Assembly (NCBI RefSeq): GCF_900112425.1
Contig: NZ_FOLP01000031.1
Coordinates: forward strand, 1-64,000
From: Variovorax sp. OK212
GTDB lineage: Bacteria > Pseudomonadota > Gammaproteobacteria > Burkholderiales > Burkholderiaceae_C
Reading direction: 5' to 3'
DNA length: 64,000 bases
Shown here: positions 8,020 through 16,936 of the stretch, one piece after another
How positions within the stretch are numbered: position 1 is the stretch's first letter
Layout of the letters: every line of letters starts with the position of its first letter
Translations under genes and position numbers: made by a program
Notes under the pieces: model-generated
Told to the model about the DNA's origin: nothing
Seen by the model: the letters and a program-made list of their open reading frames with translations, nothing else
Databases searched by the model: none

Positions 8020-10782
8020 TCAGTCACCGGGCGCCAGCAGTCCGAGCACACGGGCGCGCAGGACGACATGTTTGCGGGAGCTCGCATTCAGCTTGGTGAA
8101 GAGGTTCTTCACGTGCCATTTGATGGTTTCCTCACCCACCTGCATCGCGACGCCGATCTCCTTGTTCGACAGATTGCGCTCCAGCAGGTCCAGAACTTCG
8201 CGTTCCTTGGGGGTCAACGCGGTGCTTCCAGGGGTGCGTCGCCCTGTGACAACAGACGACGTATCGGGAAGCGCGATGGCGGCGTGGCCCATCGCGCCCG
8301 GGAGGTCCTCGGGGGAAGGCGACGGAGTCGACAGTTCGCGAGCCCACTCGCCCAGTTCAGGATGAGCGTCCTCGAAGATCCGCAGCAAGCCATGGGATGC
8401 GGCCAGGTCGATGGCTTCCCGCATCGCGTTGTCGCCCGTGCCGGTGCTGCGGTACCGTGCAAGAGACCGTAGAGCGATGACCTCCAGATGCACTCGGCCC
8501 ATCCGCAGCGCGCGGGCGGCGCCCTCGGCTTGCTCCAGGTGTTCCAGCACGCGTTCCCAGTCGCGCGCGGCGACGGCTGCATAGGCCCAGGCCAGCGCGC
8601 GCGCAGGCGCGACCATGCGGTGCCACAACGGGCCGTGGCGTTGCATCGCCTCATCGAGCTCAGCGTCGATACGCAAGCAGAGGTCCGCGCAGGTCTGAGC
8701 TCGGTACCGCCTCGCGTGCAACCGAACCTGATCGCAAAGGCTCAGGATTCGAATCCGCTCAAGGCCCCGGGCCGATCCTGCCGCACCCATCGCCTCCAAC
8801 AGTCCCAGTGCGCGCTGTTCGGTTCCGCGGGCGAGCTCGATGCTTGCGAGGGTCCGGTACGCCAGCAGAAGGCACGACGGCAATGCGGTCTGTTCGATGA
8901 CATCGAGCCTGTTCGCGAGGAGGTTGATGGCCTCCACTGGAGCGTCGCGCTCCCACAGTACGGCTGCCAACAGCGCCGCCACCTGACACACGAACGGGTT
9001 GCGGCGCGCAAGCTCCGACTCTGCTCGACGTTGGATGCCGCGAAGCATGCGTTCCGCCGGCTGCATCTGAATTTCCCATACATGGGTCATCGCAATGTGG
9101 AACTCTCCCCATAGTTCGAGGTAACTGGGCAAGGCGTCCGCTGCCTGACGCGACATCCTTTGTTGCCGAAGTCGCGCAAGCGCGGGGTCTCCTTCGAGCA
9201 GCGTGCAGTACGCAGTGCGGTTCGCAAAGATCTGGCGGAGCAAGGGATCGCGCAACGGCGGGTCTTCCGGCCATGGCGCATGCAAACCTGCGGCCCGGTC
9301 GGGGTCGTCGGCAAACAGGGCGCCACCACTCAGGATCAGCGCACACTCGCAGCGAACCGCTTCGTCAACATCCGGACGCGCCAATACTCGCGCCACGAGC
9401 TGACCGGCGTCGACGTCGCGTTGACTCAAGGCCATCGCCCAGGCAGCGGCCAGGAGAAGGCGTGGACGCGATTCCAATGCGGCCGGTGGCAACATGGCCA
9501 GCCATTCCGTCACGACCCCCAGTCGGCCACGCGTCATGATCGTCGTGATGAATTCGTAGAGGCTTGTTTCGGCGAGGTCGCACGCCTGCTCGTACTGGCC
9601 TGCTTCGAGCGCATGCCACGCTGCAGGTTCGACATGGCCGTGCGCGATGAGCCATTGCGCCGCGCGTTCGTGCAATGCCTTGCGCTGGTCTGCCGGCAGC
9701 CGCGCGAATTGCAACAGCAAGGCATCGCGAGCCAGGGAGTGCATGCGCAGCCACTCCCGTTTCTCACCGGCGATGAGGATGGGCGTGTCCACGCTCATCC
9801 GCTCCAGGCGCTCCCGTGCGTCATCGACCTCGCCGACCACGCAGCAAAGCTGCGGATGCAACGGATCGAGGATGGAGATCCGGGTCAGGAATTCGAGGTC
9901 TGCGGGCGCCAGGTTGGCCAACAGGCGGCTGACCAGATGCTCGCGAAGTCGGCCTCCCTGTTTCGACAAGGCGTCTAGCTCGGCATCCGGATCGGATACG
10001 TCGCTCACCAGAGCCACCGCCAGTTGCAACCCGAGTGGCCAACCCTCCGTCAGCTCGTGCAGGCGTGCTGCGGTGTCGCTCGACACTGCCGTGCCAAGTC
10101 GGGTACGAACCAGTTCAAGCGTCTCCTCGAAGCGGAACCGCAAGGCGTCCGCCCCGACCGCGAGGCACTTTCCGTAGTCCATCAGGTCATCAAGATCGAG
10201 CTGGCAATCGGCGCGTGCCGCGATCACGATCCGGGTGTTCACGGGTGTGTTGCGCAGGAGATAGATCAACGCTTCGCGGGAGGAGACTGGCAATCGGTCC
10301 ACTTCATCGACGATAAGCACGATGTTCCAGGCCGCATGCGCGAGCTCGGCCAGGAAGAGTGTCATGGCCTCGGTCCCGCCGGGAGCCCCCGCTTCGAGCA
10401 GCTCGGCCCCAAAGTCCGGACGGCCCGCGGCCACGCGCACGGACAGCGCCAAACTCTGCGCCAGGCGCCGTGGATCGTCGGCTTCATGCGCTGAGACCCA
10501 CGCCACCACGACGCCCAAAGCCAGGTACTCGCGTCGCCACTGCGAGAGAAGCGAGGTCTTTCCGAACCCGGCAGGAGCCTGGACCGCGAACGACACATGG
10601 TCACGCAGGGCTCCTGCACTGGACAGCAGTCGCGGGCGCGAGATCAGTTGCCGGCTCACGCGTGGCGGCGTCACCTTGAGAAGCAACTCTTGAAAGCCGC
10701 TCGCGCTGTCATTCCCCTTCAGCTCGGCCTTGCCGGCTGCTTCATCGGGGATCGGCTCCTTCGCGTTTTTCTGCGGTGTCAT
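8020..10782 (-). CDS. MalT-type ATP-dependent LuxR-family transcriptional regulator
   Basis: A 920-residue STAND-class regulator. A Walker A motif APAGFGKTS is at about residues 69-77 and a Walker B-like LIVDEVDRLP follows. The middle is an alpha-helical TPR-like region. A C-terminal LuxR helix-turn-helix reads LTPKEREVLDLLERNLSNKEIG and continues to KNLFTKLNASSRKH. This architecture (MalT, AlkS) senses a small ligand and ATP before activating transcription. The ATG at 10782 overlaps the AraC gene stop as ATGA, which fixes the start and implies translational coupling. AlkS-like proteins often activate alkane or acid catabolic operons; control of the flanking operons is likely but inferred. 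Confidence 0.92.
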   Translation of the reverse strand: MTPQKNAKEPIPDEAAGKAELKGNDSASGFQELLLKVTPPRVSRQLISRPRLLSSAGALRDHVSFAVQAPAGFGKTSLLSQWRREYLALGVVVAWVSAHEADDPRRLAQSLALSVRVAAGRPDFGAELLEAGAPGGTEAMTLFLAELAHAAWNIVLIVDEVDRLPVSSREALIYLLRNTPVNTRIVIAARADCQLDLDDLMDYGKCLAVGADALRFRFEETLELVRTRLGTAVSSDTAARLHELTEGWPLGLQLAVALVSDVSDPDAELDALSKQGGRLREHLVSRLLANLAPADLEFLTRISILDPLHPQLCCVVGEVDDARERLERMSVDTPILIAGEKREWLRMHSLARDALLLQFARLPADQRKALHERAAQWLIAHGHVEPAAWHALEAGQYEQACDLAETSLYEFITTIMTRGRLGVVTEWLAMLPPAALESRPRLLLAAAWAMALSQRDVDAGQLVARVLARPDVDEAVRCECALILSGGALFADDPDRAAGLHAPWPEDPPLRDPLLRQIFANRTAYCTLLEGDPALARLRQQRMSRQAADALPSYLELWGEFHIAMTHVWEIQMQPAERMLRGIQRRAESELARRNPFVCQVAALLAAVLWERDAPVEAINLLANRLDVIEQTALPSCLLLAYRTLASIELARGTEQRALGLLEAMGAAGSARGLERIRILSLCDQVRLHARRYRAQTCADLCLRIDAELDEAMQRHGPLWHRMVAPARALAWAYAAVAARDWERVLEHLEQAEGAARALRMGRVHLEVIALRSLARYRSTGTGDNAMREAIDLAASHGLLRIFEDAHPELGEWARELSTPSPSPEDLPGAMGHAAIALPDTSSVVTGRRTPGSTALTPKEREVLDLLERNLSNKEIGVAMQVGEETIKWHVKNLFTKLNASSRKHVVLRARVLGLLAPGD

Positions 10783-11813
10783 CTCGATGCCTCGCTGTTC
10801 TTTCGGATTGGCTCGGCAGCACGCTGCGCCTGCCACTGCGTCGTAGTGCAGCCGAAGCGGCCGCAAAACCAGCGCGCGAATGCGCTGGCGGAACTGAAGC
10901 CCACCTGCGTCGCCATCTCGGCCAGGGAACGGTGCTTCGATTCGACCAAACGTATGGCGAGGCCCGAGCGCACGCCGTCGTAGATCGCCGAATAGGTCTC
11001 GCCTTCACGAAGCAGCTTTCGGTGCACGGTACGACGATCCATGCCCAGGTGCTGCGCAACGTTGTCGATCGAACAGGTACCGGACGGAAGCATGGACAAG
11101 ACGAGCCTGCGAACAGCCTCGGCAAACGACAGGTGCGCGTTCTCCAGCAAGGAGTCCAGATGCGCCTGTACCTCCGACGCCATGAGGGGATCGTAGGCGG
11201 CCAGTGGCGCCTCGAGGTCCACCGCGCGGCACACGATCCCATCGAACTCCTGGTCGAACAGAACCGGCATGCCGAACACGTGCGCGTGCCGGGTGGGCCC
11301 TTTGGGGGCGGAATGAGAAAAGCAGATGCTGCGCGGCTTCCAGGCATCGCCGAGAGATCGCTTCAGCAACCGGAAGACGCCGCCGACAACCAACTCGATG
11401 GATTGCCGTTGTGCCATGGACCCCTCGATCAAAAGGCTCTCGCGGATCACCAGCAGCTCGTCGACTTCCTCGATGACCATGACGACCGTCTCGCTTTGGA
11501 GGCGCAGATACCGGATCATGGATTCGAGAGCCTTGCGCAGCGTGGGAGCGCCCTGAATCGCAAACCCCAATGGCCCGAGATCCGTCAACTGCCGCGTCTC
11601 CGCCATTCGCAGCCCGAAGTCCTCGATGCCCGCGGTCTTGGCGGACGCAGTCAAGAGGCTGCGAAGTGCATCCGCCGGAATCATCGTCGTCGGGTCGAGC
11701 AATGCCGCCCGGCGAATGCCTGCCTTGTTCAAGTGCTTGTGGGGGTCGATGCCCAGCTCGTGCGCGACACGCACGTAGTTCGTGAGGGCCGTCGAGCGTA
11801 CGAAGTACGTCAT
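10779..11813 (-). CDS. AraC-family transcriptional regulator (OruR/ArgR-like)
   Basis: A 344-residue regulator starting MTYFVRSTALTNYVRVAHELG. The N-terminal ~200 residues match the arabinose-binding-like domain of the OruR/GbdR-type AraC group, and the C-terminal ~100 residues contain the double helix-turn-helix (SLAEMATQVGFSSASAFARWF). The ATG at 11813 was chosen because the family N-terminus begins there and AGGGAAA lies upstream. The stop overlaps the start of the LuxR-type gene by 4 bp. It diverges from the second BKACE gene across a 162-bp gap, the usual position for a regulator of that transcription unit. Confidence 0.9.
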   Translation of the reverse strand: MTYFVRSTALTNYVRVAHELGIDPHKHLNKAGIRRAALLDPTTMIPADALRSLLTASAKTAGIEDFGLRMAETRQLTDLGPLGFAIQGAPTLRKALESMIRYLRLQSETVVMVIEEVDELLVIRESLLIEGSMAQRQSIELVVGGVFRLLKRSLGDAWKPRSICFSHSAPKGPTRHAHVFGMPVLFDQEFDGIVCRAVDLEAPLAAYDPLMASEVQAHLDSLLENAHLSFAEAVRRLVLSMLPSGTCSIDNVAQHLGMDRRTVHRKLLREGETYSAIYDGVRSGLAIRLVESKHRSLAEMATQVGFSSASAFARWFCGRFGCTTTQWQAQRAAEPIRKNSEASR

Positions 11814-11975
11814 GCGCGTTTTCCCTGAATGTCCCGAAATGGAAATCGTATGACCCCAAATGTACATCGCCATGACGCACACCCGCCCACACTCTGCGCT
11901 GTGTCGCCGTCATGCCGGATCCATCCTGATTCGTGTCGTGCCGTCGGATTTCATGTCACCGCCACGAGGAAAAAG
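11814..11975. promoter_or_regulatory. divergent promoter region, regulator pair / BKACE copy 2
   Basis: This 162-bp gap must hold the promoters for the AraC-LuxR pair (minus) and the second BKACE unit (plus). A 7-bp inverted pair CATGACG (11871-11877) and CGTCATG (11908-11914) is present but widely spaced. I see no convincing -35/-10 pair. Confidence 0.4.
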
Positions 11976-13031
11976 ATGCAATACATCGACGACTCCCTGC
12001 TTCCCGAGAACCAACAACCGCTGGTCATTCAGGTCGCCCCTTACGGTCCGCAGTTTCTGCCGCGAGATTCGGACGACATCCCCGTCACCATGGACGCGCA
12101 GGTGCAAAAGGCTGTGGACTGCTACAACGCCGGCGCCACTGTGCTGCATGTGCACGTGCGGGAAGCCGATGGCAAGGGAAGCAAGCGCCTTTCGATGTTC
12201 AACGAGATGCTGGCTCGCCTGCGCGAAGCCGTGCCGAAGATGATCCTGCAGGTCGGCGGATCGATCTCGTTCGCACCCGAAGGCGAGGGCAAGGCCGCCA
12301 AGTGGCTGTCGGACGACACGCGTCACATGCTTGCCGATCTCGACCCCAAGCCGGATCAGGTCACGATCGTGGTCAACAGCGCCACCATGAACATCACCGA
12401 GCTGCATCCGAAAGAAGAGTTCGCAGGCACGTCCATCGCCGAGCCCGCCTTCTATGACGCCTACCGCAACATGTCCTACGAGGCGGGTCCATTGTTCGTC
12501 GAGGAGCATCTCAAGCGCTTGCAGGAGGCCGGCATCCAGCCTCACTTCATGGTTGGCCAGATCGGCAAGCTCGAATCCATCGAGCGGCTGATCCGCCGAG
12601 GAATCTACAAAGGTCCGCTGCTCGTGAACTGGGTTCAGCTCGGCGGTGGCTCCGAAGGCCCCAATCCGCGCAACCTGCTGGAGATGGTCAATCGCTTGCC
12701 GGAGAACGCCGTGTTCACGGTGGAGTCTTTCATGCGCTACGTCCACCCCTTGACCACGATGGCGATCGCCATGGGGTTCCATGCGCGCTGCGGCATCGAG
12801 GACACGCTGTGGGGTGCCAAGGGCGAACACCTTTCGTCGGTCAAGCAGGTCGAGCGTCTGGTCGGCATGTCGCGCAGCCTCTATCGCGAAGTCGCGACGG
12901 CCGACGAAGCACGTCGCATCTATCGGATCGGCGAGCAGTACAAGACCGTCGACGAGACACTGCAAAAAGTCGGCTACCTGCCGAACCGCAGAGAGAACGA
13001 GCGCGGCCAACCCAGCTGGAATGTGGTCTGA
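11976..13031 (+). CDS. beta-keto acid cleavage enzyme, BKACE/DUF849 (copy 2)
   Basis: A 351-residue paralogue of the enzyme at 5889-6944. It starts MQYIDDSLLPENQQPLVIQ after a purine-rich GAGGAAAAAG site. The zinc-binding HVHVRE motif, QVGGSISFAPE and the later glutamate (TVESFMR) are all conserved, so it should be active. Differences concentrate in the middle (copy 1 MTWIPIGGGAD versus copy 2 VNWVQLGGGSE) and at the C-terminus, where substrate choice is likely set. It leads a plus-strand unit with the second Bug receptor and a small hydrolase. Two BKACE enzymes in one locus suggests two related substrates or two successive steps. Confidence 0.9.
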   Translation: MQYIDDSLLPENQQPLVIQVAPYGPQFLPRDSDDIPVTMDAQVQKAVDCYNAGATVLHVHVREADGKGSKRLSMFNEMLARLREAVPKMILQVGGSISFAPEGEGKAAKWLSDDTRHMLADLDPKPDQVTIVVNSATMNITELHPKEEFAGTSIAEPAFYDAYRNMSYEAGPLFVEEHLKRLQEAGIQPHFMVGQIGKLESIERLIRRGIYKGPLLVNWVQLGGGSEGPNPRNLLEMVNRLPENAVFTVESFMRYVHPLTTMAIAMGFHARCGIEDTLWGAKGEHLSSVKQVERLVGMSRSLYREVATADEARRIYRIGEQYKTVDETLQKVGYLPNRRENERGQPSWNVV

Positions 13032-13136
13032 GCAGATGCCCGCATCGCCCCTCGTCCATCGCGGCGATGGGCGAAGAGTGCGGCACTTCCCAGCGTGTTC
13101 GCTGCAACCAAGATCATGAAAATCAAAGGAGACACG

Positions 13137-14120
13137 ATGTTCAAGTTCCTTCGAGGCGCCTCGCATGTGCGGTCTGCGGCGCTCGGCGCCGCATTGCTCG
13201 CGATGACCGCATGCGCGAATGCCTGGACGACCAAGCCGGTCAGAGTAGTGGTGCCCGCTGTCGCAGGCGGAACGATGGATGTGGTCGCTCGAGCCCTGGC
13301 CGATCAGCTGGCTCGTGACGTGGGTGTTCCGTTCATCGTGGACAACAAGCGCGGGGCCGGTGGCAACGTGGCCGTTGGCTCACTGCTGGGGGCGCCGGCC
13401 GATGGGCAGACCATCATGATCGCCATCGACAACATCCTCACCGAGATCCCGCACGTCATCAAACCCAACTTCTCTGTCTTCAAGGACATCAAGCCGGTTG
13501 CGGCATTCGCCAGGAGCAGTCTGGTTCTCGTGGCGAACACGGGCTTGCCCGCCAAGGACCTCAACGGGTTGATCGCGTACCTGCGCACCCATCCGCAGCA
13601 AAACACCTTTGCCTCCTACGCGGTCGGATCCGCCTCGCACTACGCGGGTCTCATGATCGGAGCCCGCGCAGGCATCAATCTGCAGCATGTGCCGTTCCTC
13701 GGGTCGCCGCCGGCCTTGGTGCAAATCATGGGGGGGCAGACGCCCTTCATGTTCGACGGCATTGCGACCTCGCTGCCGTTGATTCGTGGCGGAAAGCTCA
13801 ACGCGCTTGCAGTCATCTCGCCGACCCGGCTGCCGGCGCTCCCGGATGTGCCGACCATGGCCGAACTTGGGTACCCCGAGATCAGCTTCAGCAATCTGGC
13901 GGTCGTGATCACGCCGGCTGGCGTTCCCCCTGAAGTCGTGGCGAAGATCCGGGCGGCGGTGCAGAAAGCGGCGGCCGCTGCCCCGGTGCAAAAGCGGCTG
14001 GCGGATTTCGGGCTCGAGCCGGTGCAGCCACAGTCGATCGAGGCCTTGGAGAAGATCGAGAAGGACGGCTTCGAGCGGATCGACAAGATCATCAAGGAAT
14101 TCAAGGTTGACCTCAACTAA
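13137..14120 (+). CDS. Bug/TctC-family solute-binding receptor (copy 2)
   Basis: A 327-residue periplasmic receptor with a signal peptide (MFKFLRGASHVRSAALGA, with a cysteine in MTACANAW near the cleavage region). The family segments RVVVPAVAGGTMDVVARAL, ILTEIP and TFASYAVGSASHYAGLM follow. Start ATG has a strong AAAGGAGA site 5-7 bases upstream. Length equals that of copy 1 and the two align along their whole length by eye. It lies 105 bp after BKACE copy 2, and its last bases overlap the following hydrolase gene. It probably binds a carboxylate substrate of this pathway. Confidence 0.92.
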   Translation: MFKFLRGASHVRSAALGAALLAMTACANAWTTKPVRVVVPAVAGGTMDVVARALADQLARDVGVPFIVDNKRGAGGNVAVGSLLGAPADGQTIMIAIDNILTEIPHVIKPNFSVFKDIKPVAAFARSSLVLVANTGLPAKDLNGLIAYLRTHPQQNTFASYAVGSASHYAGLMIGARAGINLQHVPFLGSPPALVQIMGGQTPFMFDGIATSLPLIRGGKLNALAVISPTRLPALPDVPTMAELGYPEISFSNLAVVITPAGVPPEVVAKIRAAVQKAAAAAPVQKRLADFGLEPVQPQSIEALEKIEKDGFERIDKIIKEFKVDLN

Positions 14121-14688
14121 GCGAACGATCCCTGTGAAGCCGGCGTTTCTCATCGTTCCAGGCTTGCGCGACTTCGTCCCCGAGCATTGGCAGACGTTCC
14201 TGGCTGCGCAGTTGCCGAACGCCATCACCATGCCCCCACTGGACAAGGACAGGATGAAGTGCGGCGCGCAGGTCGCCGCGCTCGATGCGGTCATCACACG
14301 GATCGAAGGCCCTGTCATCGTCATTGCGCACAGCGCTGGCGTGATGACCACCGTGCAATGGGCCAAGCGCTACAACCGTGCGATCCATGGGGCGCTGCTC
14401 GCGACGCCGCCGGATTTCGAAACACCGATGCCCGATGGACATTCCTCGATGGACGTTCTCGAGAAGAATGGTTGGCTGCCCGTGCCAAAGGCAACGCTGC
14501 CATTTCGGAGCATCGTCGCGGCAAGCCGCAGCGACCCGCTTGCAACCTTTGATCGGGTCGCCGATCTGGCTTCCAGATGGGGAAGCAGTCTGGTCGATCT
14601 TGGCAAAGTGGGTCACCTCAACCCCGCATCAGGATATGGGCCTTGGCCAGACGCCGTCGATTTGGTTGCCGAACTGATTTGTTCTTGA
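14107..14688 (+). CDS. RBBP9/YdeN-family alpha/beta hydrolase
   Basis: A 193-residue small serine hydrolase. The nucleophile motif IAHSAG (S76) sits on the expected beta-strand-turn. An aspartate in SRSDPLATFDRV and a histidine in VGHLNPASGYG complete the likely triad. FLIVPGL and HWQTFL near the N-terminus are typical of RBBP9/YdeN proteins. It overlaps the Bug gene by 14 bp, so the two are co-translated. The physiological substrate of this family is generally unknown; an ester or thioester step in the same pathway is possible. The GTG-less ATG at 14107 could be replaced by an internal start, but the overlap supports it. Confidence 0.85.
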   Translation: MTSTKRTIPVKPAFLIVPGLRDFVPEHWQTFLAAQLPNAITMPPLDKDRMKCGAQVAALDAVITRIEGPVIVIAHSAGVMTTVQWAKRYNRAIHGALLATPPDFETPMPDGHSSMDVLEKNGWLPVPKATLPFRSIVAASRSDPLATFDRVADLASRWGSSLVDLGKVGHLNPASGYGPWPDAVDLVAELICS

Positions 14689-15103
14689 TGCCAGGCTCCT
14701 CTTGCCAGAGGCCTCAGGTGGCGCTGCCGGACACCTTGCACCACTGCGAAGGTATGCGGCTCGTCGCCCCGCCTTGACGATTCGATGACCCAGGGACCTG
14801 GAGGCAAGACTTTGGCCAATGCCGGCCGGCGAACAGGTAGCCGCGATGCAGCCCCCTGAATGAGTGACTGCTTTCGGGGGCGCCCAGTGTCGGCCATGGG
14901 GTGCATAGCGGCCTCCTGCTACACCCAGCACGCCTCAGATCCACTACGCCATCGGTGAGCGCGCAACCAGCCCACTCGACCGACGACAGCGCGAATGCCA
15001 AAACCGATGGCTCCTCGGCCCCGCGCAGATACCAGTACGGCTGCGCAGCCAGAGCGCTTGCAACGGGAGGCCGGACAGAACCGGCACGCACCCTCGACCC
15101 AGT
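14689..15103. other. 415-bp gap without a supported gene
   Basis: No reading frame here has a recognisable product; those that exist are extensions or shadows of the SDR gene. The only structure I see is a GCCCCC/GGGGGC pair (14851-14856, 14876-14881) with a 19-base loop, which may help end transcription from either side. The region may be decayed sequence. Confidence 0.5.
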
Positions 15104-15850
15104 TCAGCGCCCCGCAGCCAAAGCCACGGCATCCGCACCCGCCGGAATGCGAAGCGGGCACGAAGGGTCCGTCGCCGCACGCCACACGGCTTGCGCCACG
15201 TCCAACGCATGCGTGACCGGGGAAGACGAATCGCCCATCGAAGCAAAGACGCCGTTGGCGAAGTCGGCATAGGCCTCGGGAATGCCGCCTGCCATGCGCG
15301 GCCGCGCGTTCTGGCTGAACAGCGTCTCGGGCGAGCGCCCCGGCAGGACCAGGTTCACCCGGATGTTGAACGGCGCGAGTTCGAGGGCGAGCGATTCGGT
15401 GAAGGCGTTGACCGCCGCCTTGCTGGCCGTGTAGACCGACAGCAGGGGCAACGGCTTCAGCGTGGTGCTCGACGAGACATTGACGATGACGCCCGACCGG
15501 CGTTGCCTGAACTGAGGCAGCACCGCCTGCGTGGTCATGAAGGTGCCGAAAGTGTTGGCCTCGAAGACCTCGCGGGCGAGCGCCATGGAAGCACCTTCGA
15601 CCACGCCCATGATGCCGACGCCTGCGTTGTTGACGAGCACGTCGATCGGCCCCGCGGCCTCGACGGCCTGGCGGATGCCTTGCGGATCCGTCACATCCAG
15701 GGGCAGCACGCGCAGGTGCTCGGAGCGCGGCAGAAGGTCTTCGCGCGGTGTGCGCATGGTGGCGATGACGCGCCAATCGCGCGCCAGAAAATACCGGGCG
15801 GTTTCAAGTCCGAAGCCCGAAGAGCAGCCGGTGATCAGAACGGTTTGCAT
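15104..15850 (-). CDS. short-chain dehydrogenase/reductase (SDR)
   Basis: A 248-residue classical SDR. The cofactor motif TGCSSGFG is near the N-terminus, NNAG (in DVLVNNAGVGIM) follows, and the active-site YTASK lies after the serine segment NVSSSTTLK. The start ATG at 15850 directly precedes the QTVLITG beta strand and has AGGAA upstream. The gene diverges from an AraC-type regulator across a 101-bp gap that contains a perfect inverted repeat, so it is probably that regulator's target. Substrate unknown; proteins of this kind are often annotated as oxidoreductases of unknown specificity. Confidence 0.9.
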   Translation of the reverse strand: MQTVLITGCSSGFGLETARYFLARDWRVIATMRTPREDLLPRSEHLRVLPLDVTDPQGIRQAVEAAGPIDVLVNNAGVGIMGVVEGASMALAREVFEANTFGTFMTTQAVLPQFRQRRSGVIVNVSSSTTLKPLPLLSVYTASKAAVNAFTESLALELAPFNIRVNLVLPGRSPETLFSQNARPRMAGGIPEAYADFANGVFASMGDSSSPVTHALDVAQAVWRAATDPSCPLRIPAGADAVALAAGR

Positions 15851-15902
15851 GGAGAAATTCCTGGGAAATGGTTGCAGTACCGAAACGATAAGGCGCAAAC
15901 TC

Positions 15903-15927
15903 CGGACTTTCTACCTTCAAAAGTCCG
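15903..15927. promoter_or_regulatory. operator-like inverted repeat between SDR and AraC genes
   Basis: Perfect 8-bp arms CGGACTTT and AAAGTCCG are separated by 9 bases. Arm length, spacing and position, 25 bp before the AraC start and 53 bp before the SDR start, suit a regulator binding site controlling both divergent genes. The binder is not known. Confidence 0.55.
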
Positions 15928-15951
15928 CATTCATTGTTCGATAGTCCAGGC

Positions 15952-16896
15952 ATGCAAGACCCACTCACCCAGGTCGTGACCTTGCTTCAACCGGCGGCCC
16001 AGTTCTCCAAGGTCGTGAGCGGCGCGCGCGCCTGGCACGTTCGCCGCTCGGAAGCCGGGCGGCCGTTCTACTGCGTCATCCTCGAGGGCTCATGCCGCCT
16101 CGAAGTGGACGGGCACGAGGCCGTCGTTCTTCTGGCGAACGACTTCGTGCTGGTTCCCTCGGCGCACGGCTTCACGATGTCGGGCCTCGAGCCGCCGACA
16201 CCCGATGGGGTCGACCCGTCGACCGTGTCCGTGCGGCCCGGCGAAACGCGCCATGGCGAGCAGAGCGGTCCACCGGACGTTCGTTTGCTGGTGGGCTACT
16301 GCGTGTTCGGCTCGCCCGATGCGGCCATGCTGACCGCGCTTCTTCCGCAGCTCGTTCATGTTCGCGGCGAGCACCGGCTGGCAACGCTTGTGCAACTGGT
16401 GGTCGACGAGTCGCGCGAGGAGCGGCCCGCGCGCGAGGTCATCCTGGCGCGCCTGCTCGAGGTGTTGTTCATCGAGGCGCTGCGCTCGACGGCGGGCACC
16501 GCGGCGTCGGCGGGGCTGCTGCGCGGGCTTGCGGACGCGCGGCTCGCGGTCGCGATCCGGCAGATGCACGACAGCCCTGCGCGCCCCTGGACCGTCGGGC
16601 AACTGGCGGCAGAAGCCGCGCTTTCACGCTCGACCTTTTTCGAGCGGTTCAGCCGCGCGGTCGGCGTATCGCCCATGGAGTACCTGCTGGCCTGGCGGAT
16701 GGCGATGGCCAAGAGCCTGCTGCGGCGGCAGGAGGCAGGCATCGCCGAGATCGCGCAGCGCGTGGGCTACAGCTCGGCGAGCACGTTCAACGTGGCCTTC
16801 ACGCGCCATGTCGGCTCGCCCCCGGGGCGCTATGCGCGCGAGCAGACGAAGGCCCTGGCCGCGGGGGAAGCTTCGGGCGCCCTGGCGGGGAGCTGA
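15952..16896 (+). CDS. AraC-family transcriptional regulator with cupin N-domain
   Basis: A 314-residue regulator. Residues ~15-190 resemble the cupin_6 (AraC-binding-like) sensor domain (FYCVILEGSCRLEVDGHEAVVL). The C-terminal ~100 residues hold two helix-turn-helix motifs (TVGQLAAEAALSRSTFFERF and IAEIAQRVGYSSASTFNVAF). Start ATG at 15952 is preferred; an in-frame TTG 18 bases earlier is also possible. It diverges from the SDR gene, and such pairs usually have the regulator controlling the neighbouring reductase. Confidence 0.9.
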   Translation: MQDPLTQVVTLLQPAAQFSKVVSGARAWHVRRSEAGRPFYCVILEGSCRLEVDGHEAVVLLANDFVLVPSAHGFTMSGLEPPTPDGVDPSTVSVRPGETRHGEQSGPPDVRLLVGYCVFGSPDAAMLTALLPQLVHVRGEHRLATLVQLVVDESREERPAREVILARLLEVLFIEALRSTAGTAASAGLLRGLADARLAVAIRQMHDSPARPWTVGQLAAEAALSRSTFFERFSRAVGVSPMEYLLAWRMAMAKSLLRRQEAGIAEIAQRVGYSSASTFNVAFTRHVGSPPGRYAREQTKALAAGEASGALAGS

Positions 16897-16936
16897 CCCG
16901 ACCCAGCGCCCGACGCCCGACGCCTGGCTCAGGCCC

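Noticed and set aside
14689..15103. Possible small gene in the gap between the hydrolase and SDR genes
   Set aside because: No frame shows a domain, sensible composition or ribosome site; best treated as non-coding.
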